A stretch of DNA of 64,000 nt from Acanthosoma haemorrhoidale (lineage: Eukaryota; Arthropoda; Insecta; Hemiptera; Acanthosomatidae). The position numbers were made by a program, and so were the translations under genes. The notes under the pieces were generated by a model. The model ran no database searches. It saw only the letters and a list, made by a program, of their open reading frames with translations, and was not told where the DNA came from. Shown here piece by piece: positions 49,601 to 60,775 of the stretch. The first letter of the stretch is position 1, and each line of letters opens with the position of its first letter. The stretch spans positions 86,537,474-86,601,473 of the forward strand of contig OV884011.1 of NCBI GenBank assembly GCA_930367205.1. Reading direction: 5' to 3'.

Positions 49601-52600
49601 GTCAATTCTCTTTCTTTTGAGAAATCAATTCCTATTATATATATATATATATATATTGAAACCTACCTCATTTTTTACCATTTTATTTTTATAATTTATT
49701 TGATAAATTTACCTAAATTGGTAGGTCCGTCATGAGATCTTTAATTCAACTTGTTTTTATGTCTTTGACATAGGAAATTATCCCGATTGAATCGCCCGAT
49801 CTCAAGGCTAATGTTATAGTTATTAATAAATTGAGAAACTGGGAATTGTGAAATATATAATAAAATAGTTATAACAAATAATTATAATTATATAGAGTGC
49901 TGACATAAATTATATAAAAATATTCAATTCCTTTTGAACAAGGATAGTTACTACTAATTAGTTATATAAAAAAAAAAAAAATTGAGCTCAATCTCTTTTT
50001 AATGGATCCATAATAATAAAAAACAATATCTATATCACCCAATCGATGATCTCCGTTTAATCCAATCAACGTTACTGTTGATCTCTTCTTCTTCTTCTCC
50101 TCTTCTTCTGTTGGATACCGCCAAGTCGGGGTCTTGCTCTTGTTCACTCTCTGGCTGTTAGGCTAAGACTGACTAAGACTCGCCCTTCATCTCATCCCCA
50201 CTCCTAAGAGCACAAAGGGATGATGCTTACCAGCTGGAAGGGTTGCAGGCCATGATATTCTCAAATATCATGAATGTTACAATATATATAAATATAAATA
50301 ATCTGATTTATATCTTTTGAGGAAATAAGGATTAAACCCCACTTAATAAAAAACAATATTACTATAATATTATAATATATATATATATATATAGTAATAA
50401 AGCTCCTTTTATTACCTTACAGGGATTTCTAAAAGGCTAAGTCTGAAAAACCAAAAAGCCTTTTCTTTTTGCAGACTCATTTTAAATACATCAAAAACAA
50501 TTATCTGATTTTTTAATTAATATAATGAATATTAATTAGTTTTTAAGATAAGATGATTTTGAAATAACATTAATTAGAACATGCATTATTAAAGAGGGGA
50601 ATTTAATGTATTACAAATAGTTACTTAGTATCTTAATTTGATAATAATTGTATTAATCCTTCTGTTCTTTTCCAGGAGAAGACTGTCTACTGCCCCATGA
50701 CCAATAAACCACTTAGGTTAAAGGATCTAATAGATGTTAAATTTACTTTGGTGAAAGATCCTGATGATAAAAAGTCTCTAATTATCAAAGATAACCGATA
50801 TATGTGTGCTGTTTCTCATGATATACTTGGCAATTCTGTTCCATGTGCTGTAATCAGAACCACGTAAGAATTTTACCTTTATTATTCCTTAAGTTAGTAG
50901 CAGTTAATTTTACATTACTCACTGTTAACTTAAAGAGAGCTTATAGTGTTGGTGCTTCTTGTGTTTTGTCATTTTACCTCACAATAGTTATGCGATGAAC
51001 AAATGCTGGCACTATAGATTATTTGATGATATATCAGTCACCAGTCCCTGTGTTGTTTACATTTATATAGGCTATACTATGCATTTTTGTACATATACAA
51101 GGTTTGATCAAAAAGTACTGAGAATTTTCATTTATCTTAAAATTTTTTTATTTATTCATCTATATCAATTTTGTCCCCTTCAAAGTAATCCCCCTTAGAT
51201 ATGCGATTCTTCTTTTATCTCATCAATGTTGTCAAAACGTCAACTTTGGGAACAAAAAGAAGTCGCAGGGAGCCATGTCCAGTGAATACAGTGGCTGAGG
51301 TTTTTGCAAAACAAATTACGAGCAATTAGTGAGGTGTGAGCGGGAGCGTTATCGTGATACAATTTCCACGAATTGTTTTCCCACAATTCCGGTGGATTTT
51401 GTTTGATCACTTCACGTTAACCATGTATTACTTCCAAGTAATATACTTTATTGACCGTATGACCTTCTGGCAAAAACTCACGACACACTACACCATTGAA
51501 ATAGAAAAAAACCTTCACTTTTGATTGAACTTTTCGAATTTTTTTTTGGTCTTGGCTCATCAGGCTGCTTCCATTGCAAATATTTTGCCTTGGTTTCCAC
51601 ATTACACCCATGTTTTGTCACCTGTTATGATGCATTTAACAAACTCTGAATTGTTGGTTACTTTGTTCAGTAACCAACTACGCGATGTTTTTTTTTTGTC
51701 AAAATTCAACAATTTTGGAACAAAATTTGCCTGCCACACATTTCATGCCCAGAACTTTGGAAAAATTCATCCAAATGATATATTAACTTCATCAGCAACT
51801 GCTCTAATAGTGATACTGCAATCGTCCAGAATCATTTTCTTAACTTCTTCAAGTGTTGGGCGCCCAGTGCGATCAGCATCTTCAACGTCTTCATGACCCT
51901 CTTTGAAACGCCCATACCACTCATAAACTCTTGCTTTACTCATGGTAGATTCACCAAAAGCCACTGTCAACATTTCAAAAACTTTGCTGACTTTATTTAA
52001 TTTTTTTGGCAAAATTTAATACAAATTCTTTGATCCATTTTTTTCTAAACTAAAAATTGCCGAGAACACCAAAACATGTATAACCTTAGCGACTGCTACT
52101 AAAAAAGTAAGCATTGAAAAAAGTTGCAAATTTCAACATATTTCAGAGACATACGTACCAACATAATAAAAAAAAAAATTTACCATCAGAATCATAACAC
52201 CTGCAAAATTATAAAATTCTTGTTACTTTTTGATCAAACCTTGTATGTTGAAAATTTTTATTTTCAAAAACATAACACACATAATTACGGATAGAGTACT
52301 ATTACCACTAAAAAGGATAAAAGGGCTTTATTCAGTTCACAAAGAAAGAAAAAAATATCTAATTTTATTTCCAAAATGAGTTTTTGATAATATGGTGTCT
52401 CCAGTCTTTAATTTTACTTTCTGAATTCCAAGAATAAAATACAAGAAGTTAAATTTTATAATTAAATATTGTTTTTTTTGTTTGTTACAGGGGGGATGTT
52501 GTTACAATGGAGTGTGTTGAAAAAATAATTAAAAAAGATGGATGGATTCATCCTCTAACTAGCGAAAAACTGACAGAGAAGGATATCATTTCCATGCAAA

Positions 52601-52747
52601 GAGTAAATTTTACAAGTTGCATTTTATAAATCTGTTGCCATGTGGGATTTTATTTATTTAATTTTTTATTTATAGGGAGGTACTGGTTATGCGCAGACCA
52701 ATACTCATCTTGAAGGGAAATATGAACGCCCTGTACTTCAGGCTTAA
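46604..52747 (+). CDS. NOSIP: Nitric oxide synthase-interacting protein (NOSIP), U-box-type protein
   Basis: Seven coding exons: 46604-46779, 46852-46963, 48050-48152, 48255-48373, 50676-50863, 52491-52602 and 52676-52747; 882 nt, 293 aa (human 301). In vertebrates NOSIP was found as a binder of endothelial NO synthase. It has E3 ubiquitin ligase activity and is found with spliceosomes, so the basic role in insects is likely nuclear. The start MTRHARNCTAGAVYTYHEKK is nearly identical to other animals. The first half of the split U-box follows (KDFDCCCLTLQPC and TPDGYLFDKEAI, about residues 40-75). Next come a Lys/Glu-rich coiled segment (about 76-130), a linker with LPSFWIPSMTP, the second U-box-like part (VYCPMTNKPLRLKDLI, about 172 onward) and the C-terminal GGTGYAQTNTHLEGKYERP. 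Splice phases agree throughout. Intron 5 holds a mariner element. Confidence 0.96.
47185..47236. repeat. 52-bp near-perfect palindrome in NOSIP intron 2
   Basis: TAGCTCAGATTAATAAATAT reads forward from 47185 and its reverse complement ends at 47236. An A/T-only centre lies between, so the whole can fold into a hairpin with more than 20 paired bases. It may be the fused ends of a lost or very small inverted-repeat element. Confidence 0.85.
49651..50054 (+). repeat. 400-bp dispersed repeat, copy 1 (NOSIP intron 4)
   Basis: This segment matches 63601-64000 in the same orientation over the whole length. Shared landmarks are attgaaacctacct, ggtccgtcatgagatcttta, cgattgaatcgcccgatct and ttaatggatccataataa. 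Differences are scattered substitutions and small gaps. The left end follows a TA microsatellite. On the right the sequence goes on into a TTC-rich run and further TA repeats. It has no coding potential that I can see. Confidence 0.85.
50055..50675 (+). other. Rest of NOSIP intron 4
   Basis: It contains a TTC-rich run (near 50.08-50.11 kb), a GC-richer stretch with no recognised identity and TA microsatellites near 50.37-50.39 kb. This may be the continuation of the dispersed repeat. Confidence 0.4.
51098..52243 (-). mobile_element. Mellifera-like mariner transposon in NOSIP intron 5
   Basis: The 1146-bp element has ends starting CAAGGTTTGATCAAAAAGTA on the left and, inverted, the same 20 bases on the right. 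It is flanked by TA at 51096-51097 and 52244-52245. The transposase is read on the minus strand. Its N-terminal part (52012-51767) includes VYEWYGRFKEGHEDVEDADR and GRPTLEEVKKMI, typical of this mariner subfamily. Downstream the frame is broken by several stops and frameshifts, with a late PLYSLDMAPCDFFLFPKL carrying the last catalytic Asp. It is inactive. Confidence 0.9.
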
Positions 52748-52909
52748 CTTTCATCGATGACTTTGTTTATGGTTTTGATTGAAGGTTACCAAAATGTAAT
52801 TTTTTCATGAAACCAAATCCTTTAAAAATCAATAATAATGTAAATTATGTGTTTTAAATGATGGTTGCATTTTTCAAATCATTTAAATAATGTAAATTAT
52901 TTATTTCTA

Positions 52910-52915
52910 AATAAA
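52910..52915 (+). promoter_or_regulatory. Probable NOSIP poly(A) signal
   Basis: AATAAA lies 163 bp after the NOSIP stop codon and is followed by a T-rich stretch. It is a plausible end for a short 3' UTR. Confidence 0.5.
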
Positions 52916-53269
52916 ATGTATATATTTGATTTTACATGTAATTTTAATTGAAAATTCCTGAAAACGAATGTATGATTTCGGTTTTCTTTGACTTATTCTG
53001 ATTTGGTGTGCCCACTGTTCTTCCATTCTAGGGTACTACTTCATCGGCAGGTGCCTCCCAGGGAAAAGGTTTAACAAACTGAATTATTTTATTATATGAT
53101 AGATCTATAAAATAATGAATGTGTGATTCTACCTAGTAAACAAAGCAGTCAGAACCAGTTATAATTAGTAGTGTATAACCTTGAACATGTCTGAACCTGC
53201 ATGAGAAGCATCTTCACTTTCACATTCAATAAATTGTTAGTCGCTATATACTTTGGTTGTTTTATACAG

Positions 53270-53870
53270 AGTACCAGAAAAATGCTTAAGTTAAATGTTG
53301 AAATAAGAGTACATTTGAAATTTTTAGTTAAATTGCACAAAACACCAACAGAATGTTTCCAAACGCTTTATATAGCCTATAGGAATGTATTGTTTGCCTT
53401 TTTCTTGCTTGTGTGTTTGAGTGGCACAAAAGATTCATTGGAGGACATTAGGATGTTGAATGCCTTCGACGACCATACACTTGAAGAAAATATAGCAAAA
53501 TCAGTAGCTTATTATTAACCACTGATTCTGTGTTGAATGATAAGTGAACAGATGTGGAATAATGTTTTCATCCTTCTCCAGAACAGAGGACTTCCTCACA
53601 CTTTCTGTGAAGTAGATTTTGGTAAAAAATCGCATTACTACACTCAAAGATATTCCACATTTACCCGATTCAACGCCTTGTAGCTTTTATCTTTTGCCAA
53701 AAGTTGAATCATTGCTTAAAGGGACATTTTGAATCTTAAAGAAAAAAACAGCAGATATGTTGAAAAGAAATTGATTTATCCATGCCTTCGACAAGTGGAA
53801 AACAAAACTAAAATGATGTATTAGTGGAAATGGGGTGTATATTGAAGGGGCAAACATTAAATTTGTAATA
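53270..53870 (+). mobile_element. Old mariner remnant
   Basis: The plus-strand frame has KLNVEIRVHLKFLVKLHKTP and TECFQTLYIAYRN, matching the first helix-turn-helix of mariner transposases. Near 53.7 kb broken frames give GHF, KKTADMLK, HAFDKWK and YIEGAN, matching the C-terminal end. The central catalytic part is mostly lost. No terminal repeats are clear. It is much older than the two mariners with intact ends. Confidence 0.65.
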
Positions 53871-55046
53871 CCCATAAATGTAAGTAAGTTATATAATGTC
53901 TTGTTATTTAATAGATCTACCTTTTACTGTGAATTCATTGTTCACTTTGTGTTGAAGAGTTTACTGGGAAATTGGCTTTGGCTTGATGAAAGAGATTTGT
54001 TAGGTTTTCATAGACTTTATTAATACATATTATAAAGAAACAATGTTCATTAATAAACTTGATGAAAACCTTATAAGTCTTTTTTGTCAACCTAAACTGA
54101 TTACCCAACAAATTCTTTTACTCTAAACATTTTTATTTTAAATTATTAGGACAAAAAGGGCCTATTGTTGTTGGACCAACAATCTTAGGTTGCCCATTTC
54201 ATCTGCCTGTCTTCAATTATTAGAATCAAATCTATTTGTAATATTCACTCTTTAATACTATGTTAAGAATGAAAAATACTTCTGATCCTACTTACTCTTC
54301 ACCTAAATAAATAGAGGCTTGGACTTGGTGGCAGTGTAGTTGAGGATTTAATGTACCATTAATCAATCTAAATGATAAAATTAAGTAACATTAGTAAAGC
54401 CTTTATATGACAGCATTGAGACTAGGAAACTAAATAGTCTAATCAGTAGTTATTGATAATTTTATTTAATAATATTGATAAGTAAGCACTATCTCTAAAT
54501 GGTAGAGTGCATAAGGACATTAAATCATAAATAATCTTGGTCTTTCTGTTTCCATTCAAACTGTTTAGACAGTCAGTAGACGGCTGCTGAAGAGAGACTC
54601 GAGTCCCCTCAAGTTTGGGACCTCTGAGGATCGATAATGGATGCTTCATCTCATTTACCCGTTCAACATAGTTTTCAGCTTTGCATTTGCCCAGAAATTC
54701 CATAGAAAGGAACCATTCCTTTTATATGTGAATTAGAACTGCACTAAATGGAGTTTGGACTGTACATTTTGTGTAGAACTGCACGTTAAAAAAAACTCTG
54801 AACCAAAAAAGTAGAGAAAAACTGATTTAGTATTTAAGTTCAGTTCCCCAAATATAGCTAGAATCAGTTCTAAAATCTTAGGCACCAAAAAATAAGATTT
54901 TTTTTTTTATTTTGAGTATATAACTCACTAGCAATTGTGTTGAATACAAAACATTTAAATTAATAATCTCATGCACTAGGATCAAATTAATTAAATATTA
55001 TTCTTAACGATTTTTTATAAATGTTCTTTTACCTCTCAATGTATAT
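53871..55046. other. AT-rich sequence, nothing identified
   Basis: No gene or recognised repeat. A minus-strand frame at 54703-54443 contains MSLCTLPFRDSAYLSILL, which looks protein-like but could not be placed. Confidence 0.4.
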
Positions 55047-55352
55047 GTGACCCAGAAATACCCAGTATTTGACTTAACCTTGTGCATTGAAGCCTTACCG
55101 GCTATCAAAAAGAAGGCAAAGATGGAGAAAATACCCCTTCAGCAACATCACTGTTTCGAGGGGGAAGCTGCAGAAAGTTGGGAGAGAGCCAAAAGAGGAG
55201 AAAACTGGCCACAGCCAGAACTCCCATTGGCTCAAATATTTACAAAAGGTCTTCGGAGGATTATAGGGAAGGAAAAACCTGAAAGTCTTGCTAAGGGATT
55301 TATTTGGGTGGTATTTTTTAATGTAATTTTAAGGAAATGTGATCTCAGATAG
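55047..55352 (+). CDS. Open frame of unknown identity
   Basis: A 101-residue frame starts MTQKYPVFDLTLCIEALPAI. Its middle is rich in Glu, Lys and Trp (EAAESWERAKRGENWPQPEL) and it continues with AQIFTKGLRRIIGKEKPESL. Composition is protein-like and less AT-driven than random frames nearby. The part before residue 90 is the convincing one; the end runs into AT-rich sequence. No domain is recognised. It could be an exon of an unseen gene or part of a mobile element, as the next 2 kb is transposon-derived. Confidence 0.3.
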   Translation: MTQKYPVFDLTLCIEALPAIKKKAKMEKIPLQQHHCFEGEAAESWERAKRGENWPQPELPLAQIFTKGLRRIIGKEKPESLAKGFIWVVFFNVILRKCDLR

Positions 55353-55959
55353 TGGGAATTTTGAAGTCACTTTGAAAGTTTAAATTGGTGACATAAACAG
55401 GAACATTTACTTAAAATATTTATTTATAGTAAAATATGGGTATGCAACAAATATAACAGTAGGCTGGTTTGAAGTTATCCAGAGATAGTAAGTGTGTGTC
55501 CTGAGATCTGAAGAGTGAAGTGGTAATAACAAAAAAAACTCGATCTTCAATACCTTCAGGATTAACACTGAATTTTAAAACATTTATTTTTATGTTTAGC
55601 TTTGTGTTTGTTCCAGCTAATTGACCTTTGACAGATTTGACCCATTGGAAGTCGTAAAGAAATTAAAATAAAATAAAAACCACAGCATTACAGACTTCCT
55701 GAGAATTCAAATGACACTTCCATGCTTCAAGGTAAATCGGGATATTACGAAAAATTGTGAAAACTATTGATAGTTTCAGCTGCGAGATATGAGTGAAACT
55801 TTACGAGATATTCAGAGTAGTTAATACCTAATGTAGATAATGGGTGCAGATATTACCACCATTAATGTTATAAGTCCTGGGTTTGTAAGTACGGAATGAA
55901 GGAGTGGACTGTAGTGGAAGTTGCAATGTAAAAAGGCAATTTATTTTATCTTGCTTAAG

Positions 55960-57465
55960 GAGCTGTTCTACTGAACATTCAAGAAAAATACTAATTGTCC
56001 CCCCCTCCCCAAAAAAACATACTCTACACTACTATTTTACAATTAACAATAAGACAATAAAAGTATGTAGGATAATGTTTTTGAATCATCCAGGCGGTGC
56101 TGTTGAAATTGATCAGAGAGGGAAAAATATCCCAACAAACAAAATGCCAGAACAGAGTATAGTAAATGTTATTCAACATATTTCTAAGTTCCCTTGGTAT
56201 GAAAGCCATTATTATGGTTGGGAAAAAACCCAATACCTTGGTCCTGAGTTAAATAAAGAACAAATGTATGAAGTATACCTTAATGAAGAACTTATTGCTA
56301 AAAAATGGAAATTCTTTGATGTTTTTGAAAAGCAATTAAGGCCTTTCAAGCCACCAGAGATAGACACATGTGACAATTGTGATTCCTTTCAGGCTAAACT
56401 TAAGAATAACTGTTTAAGCCAGGTAGACTTGTTTCTGTTTTATCTGCTTATCAATGAATATGACTCACACCTTACAGAATCGAAGAGAGGGTATAATATA
56501 AAAAGAGAACATACCAAAATCTTTGCCAACACTGCTGTTAACAAATGGTATTAGTTTTTGGAAACATAAACTGTGTACATTGAATTACACTCTTTTGGAT
56601 CCATCAGACAACAGTGTTAACTGCATAGTGTGGGATGAATGTAAAGCTGGTAGAGGTAGGGAAGAAATCACAAAAGCTATTTTAAAATGGGCCAAAAGTG
56701 TAATTCCTACTTTGGATGAAATTACACTATGGCCAGATAATTATTATGGCAAAAAAAATAAAATTATACATTGCCATCATCGTGTGTTTTTTCTATATTA
56801 TGCAAAAATATTCTGAAATAAAATGTGTCAATGTAAGTACATTCTGAAAGGACACACACATATGGAGGCCAACACCATCCATGTGTTGATAGGAAGAAAA
56901 CAAAAGAAAGTTAACAACAGGACAATCCTGACACCATCGGACTGACAGCAATGCTCTTACGCACCAATGCTCTAGGAACAATTTGTACCCAACATAGAAC
57001 AAGAAGATTTTAAACAATTTAATTTACTCTGTACAGGAAAAAATGCATCACACATTCAAAGAGAAAAAAAAATGTTCAGAAAGAGCAGTTAATTCTCTCG
57101 ACCTGTGTTCAAATTCAAGTACGGCAGAAAAACATCATTTGATGGCGAGTTTGACGCAGTTGACCTGAACAGAATAAACAGGATAAGTGCAAATAAGATT
57201 AGAGGATGGTAGGAGACCTAAGTTTCCAAAACAATGTACCAGGGAATTCAGCAGTCCCAATACCCCAGGAGAAGTACAAATACCTATTATCCCTGTTACC
57301 TTTATGTACCTTGTGTTTGCCATGCATTTTATTAGAATCTGCCAAAATGCGATGCCAACAATGGAGACTATCCTATCTGTGATAACAGTCATTCCTTGGA
57401 GGACCAAAATGCTTTCTTTTACATTACTGTGTTACCAGTTTTTTCAGCATAAACTACTGTAATGA
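55960..57465 (+). mobile_element. Decayed transposase-like gene of a multi-copy arthropod family, unplaced
   Basis: Plus-strand frames in series give: KKHTLHYYFTINNKTIKVCR and VEIDQRGKNIPTNK (55.99-56.16 kb), GPELNKEQMYEVYLNEEL, PPEIDTCDNCDSFQAKL (a CxxC site, about 56.36 kb) and HLTESKRGYNIKREHTK. After a frameshift near 56.52 kb come TLLLTNGISFWKHKLCTLNY and VWDECKAGRGREEITKAILK, then DEITLWPDNYYGK. Later pieces include HMEANTIHVLIGRK. The W-x-D-N-x-x-G and H-x-E-x-D/N-type residues look like a DDE/RNase H-fold core. From general knowledge this resembles widespread multi-copy arthropod proteins. I cannot fix the superfamily, and no ends were found. Confidence 0.6.
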
Positions 57466-57949
57466 TTTTTTTTCAGTGACTTAAAAAAAAAACATTATGT
57501 TTAAGATTGTACTTTTAACAGTTTGCCCAGTAATAAACTGTATTCTCATTGTTTAATGATTGGCCTATTTTTATAACCTATCACAAACTATTACAAATAG
57601 TGTAACTAACTTTCAAAACTAATAACATTATGTCGAAAGTGCACCGTCATGGCCAAAGGTGTGAACACTATGCTCAGAAAACCATTTTTTTCTAAAATAA
57701 ATTATCAAAATGTATTATTAAAAACAGTATTTACATTCAGTCTATAATGTCATTAATAATGTGTTACAGTTTCGATTCAATTCAAATTAGTTCCATTTAA
57801 AGTTTAAAAAATTCAAAAACTTGCTCTCCTGAAAAATTACGTTTTTGTGACTTAGTGTCATTTACATCGGACCCACATATCTGGGCAAAGATATATTAAC
57901 TGAAACATACCTCTGGTAAAATAAGGGGTTGAGGTAAATCAGGGTTAAA

Positions 57950-59330
57950 AAAGTCCCTAAAATAGCCTCCTGCTTACTGATAATCTGTCCAAAGGTACTA
58001 TGCGGTTAACATCTGAAGACGGCTGCATCAATCCTCCACAGTTTTTAATCGAGACCAACTTCATAGTTAAATTTAAAGATTTGTCCTCGTTGTTGATGGT
58101 GATACCTGTTAAACATTCTACACATTTTATTTTCCTTCCAAGGGTTCACACTACGTATCCTGAAATTTATTCCACAACATCCTAAACTTGAAAAAACTGA
58201 TTCCATTGGTTCGGGGGTGTCTTCATCTTTATCGCCTTCTCTTGGAACTTCAGACTCCAACAGACTTGATTTACGCATATATAAATTTATTTTATTTTCA
58301 TTGCTTAATTTACTCCCTAAGCCCAAACCAAGAAGGTATATGTTTTCAAGAGGTTTTGAGTTTCCACTGCTCATTTTCATCTAAATGTTTATGAACAATT
58401 ATTTTTCTGAACAAGTGGTTAAAACTCAAAAGCACTTGGGTTATTATTTGCCCCTCTCCTTCTGATATAACCGAAAATCTTTCTAAATGATCTTGACTTA
58501 TTTTGTACATGGGTGCATACTTATAATTTGTCTTGATTTACATACATATTGGGCAAATAAGAAAACCCTTAAAACCAGTTTTCCAGGGACCATTGAGTAC
58601 CAGTCTGCCATATTATTCTTTAAGGCATTGAATGTAATTTTCTGGCTTCTCCAGCATGGGAAAAAGTTCAACTTCATTTTTTTCATTGATGGCTTGTTTT
58701 AAATATTTTACTCTATACTTCTCAAATTCAGAACATCAAAGAAATCATTAAAAACATTAATGAATTTGATTGTACCTTCAAAGCCAGGAATGTTCTTTGC
58801 CTTACAATACTTCAAAAAATCCACCACTATTATTCACTACTTAGCAGTTGGGCTGCTAGATGAACTTTTATTTTTTGATTCTTGAAACAGACATCTAGTC
58901 TTTATCTTTATTAGTCAAATTCATACCTTCGATTCTTTGCAATAGCAATAATTTAAAAATCAAATCAAATTGATTAACCTCTCATCCAAACACATGAGTT
59001 CTTTCAAGCCGTGGTGGGAATTTCGAACCAATTTTAGCATGTGGGATGGATCTAAAAAAATGTTGACATGATGAGATCCAGTTGTGAATTGTGTCAGCAG
59101 TTGGTCCGGGTCTTTGAAATTGCAACCAAATCTTACGAAAGAAGACAAATTGGATGACATACTATCACAAGTGATTGAGGCAGCTTTGATGTTTAAGTGT
59201 GATAGAAGTTGCAAGCATTGAAAAGTCAGAGAATAAATATTTTCACCGGTGATTCCCTTAATAAAAACGTATCCCAACATATTTTTCACAAAGTATTGAA
59301 GGGAAATGACTGACGATAAAGGTTAAGTAT
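57950..59330 (-). mobile_element. P-element (THAP9-like) transposase remnant
   Basis: Read on the minus strand from 59289: MLGYVFIKGITGENIYSLTF, LNIKAASITCDSMSSNLSSF with the Asp of the RNase H-like core, and HHVNIFLDPSHMLKLVRNSH (the D-P-S/C-H-M-x-K-L-x-R-N signature). Broken frames follow with KIKVHLAAQLLSS (near 58.85 kb), KTGFKGFLI and YKISQDHLERF (near 58.55 kb), and FNHLFRKIIVHKHLD. A C-terminal piece has IKNCGGLMQPSSDVNRIV (near 58.0 kb). Order and spacing match P-element transposase. The N-terminal THAP DNA-binding domain is not seen. Many stops and frameshifts make it inactive. Confidence 0.85.
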
Positions 59331-59462
59331 GTGAAACAAGAGTGAAATCAACACTTTGTGGGGCCCAAAGGGAGGGGAAAGTTGACAAATCTCATATCTC
59401 CCCAAGGAGTCTCTGTTATTCTTTTATAATAATTATTAGCCAAAAAAAAAAAAAATATACTG

Positions 59463-59532
59463 GCAGGATGGAGACTAGAACTAGGGACCCCCAAAAACCA
59501 GTCGGGTGCTCTACCAATTGAGCTAGTCCTGC
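59463..59532 (-). tRNA. tRNA-like pseudogene or SINE head
   Basis: On the minus strand: acceptor stem GCAGGA/TCCTGC followed by CA, D arm GCTCAATTGGTAGAGC, and anticodon stem CCCGA/TTGGG with loop CTGGTTT (anticodon would be GGT, threonine). The T arm does not fold properly (CTAGTTCTAGTC instead of a GGTTCGAATCC-like sequence). It is followed by a run of 13 T, as at a polymerase III terminator. It is best read as a tRNA pseudogene or tRNA-derived SINE head, not a working tRNA. Confidence 0.45.
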
Positions 59533-59607
59533 ATGAGTAAAGACCCTTCTACACATTGGTCCAACAGTTGGCCGCCAACATTGATGGAGATCAAAGGATA
59601 ATTTGAA

Positions 59608-59660
59608 CATGAACTCACGAATTGCAGATTGCTAATCAGGATATCTAGATCTTTAATTTA
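59608..59660 (+). repeat. Third, partial copy of the 59.8/60.8-kb repeat
   Basis: About 52 bp around cgaattgcagattgctaatc match an internal part of the two longer copies, in the same orientation, with about five differences. Confidence 0.75.
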
Positions 59661-59846
59661 AAACCCAAAGTAAAGAAAATGACAGAAAAATATTTTAGAC
59701 TAGGCATTGTTAAAATGTTTTATTTATCAAACAAATCACCTTTAATCGATAAGTATTATTTTAGTAACAATAAGAATGCATAACACAAATACAGAACCGA
59801 ACAGCTTGTAGTCAAAAAACAATTGGCCCTTGGTAACCTCCTCAAG

Positions 59847-60133
59847 TGATGAGCAGTGATGTCCTCTACATAATTATACAATAACTATCCCTGTTTCTTA
59901 ACACAATCAATATTATTATGAACACGCGAATTGCAGATTGCTAATCAGGATATCGAGATATTTAATTATGTAATATTAATCATAATATTATTATCATTAA
60001 ATACACAAATATTACAACCTACTTGAGGCGTTTAGTCTCAATACCAGCTCGATTCATTTTCAAATGTTTTACAGCAGAGACAAAAAAACAATCCCAATCC
60101 AGCATTTGAATTGAGGTAATTGGTTTTGGTGCT
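59847..60133 (+). repeat. 287-bp direct repeat, copy A
   Basis: It begins tgatgagcagtgatgtcctc and aligns without gaps to 60776-61062, exactly 929 bp away, with four substitutions (about 98.6% identity). The bases just outside both copies do not match, so the limits are sharp. It does not show TG...CA ends or flanking duplications as expected of LTRs. Confidence 0.9.
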
Positions 60134-60613
60134 ATCAAATTTATGTAGAGAACACATTACACAGTTTCTAATGTTCATATCGTTTTTCTAAATAAAAACA
60201 CAGTTGGTGTCCTAAGGGGAACCCCATGGTATATATGGTATTAGAGTTTCTATGGAATTATTCAGATTCATCGTGACTGTTTGTATTGAGCAAACAATTC
60301 CTAGAAGTGGCAGGAAGATGACCCGCAAAACAAGCCTACAATAATCACTCATTACAATAAAACAAGCTTGACAAAATGTTCAGCGAATATACTCGCAAGA
60401 TAAGGTATCATGTTTATGAACATGATCGATGTAGCTGAAATGAATACATTTTTTTTATGTGTAAACATTCACCCAGAATGGAAACGATGTTACTTATGTT
60501 CTAAAAAAAGCAATTCTTTTCGCTGATGTTCTGTAAATTATTCGTTGAACCAACCATCATGATCATGATGAACGACCCATCGATTCAAAACACTCTAAAA
60601 AATAGTTGAGTTG

Positions 60614-60772
60614 ATGAAGAAAGTCTTGGAAAACATTTATTATCCAAATGACACTGACGAAGATAATGGCGTAGAAGCAGTAGAGGAGTCGGAACGAATA
60701 GCGACTACCACTGGGAAGTCAAACGAAGAAACAGGAGCGGTGATCCTTATGCCCAAGAGGACGAGACACTAA
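60614..60772 (+). pseudogene. Small acidic open frame between the direct repeats
   Basis: A 52-residue frame starts MKKVLENIYYPNDTDEDNGV, has an acidic middle and ends LMPKRTRH with a stop four bases before repeat copy B. It is protein-like but short and unrecognised. It could be the C-terminal scrap of a transposon protein. Confidence 0.25.
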
Positions 60773-60775
60773 AGC

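Noticed and set aside
50080..50110. TTC run that could encode a Glu/Lys-rich peptide on the minus strand
   Set aside because: A simple repeat inside a NOSIP intron and next to a noncoding dispersed repeat; no conserved protein seen.
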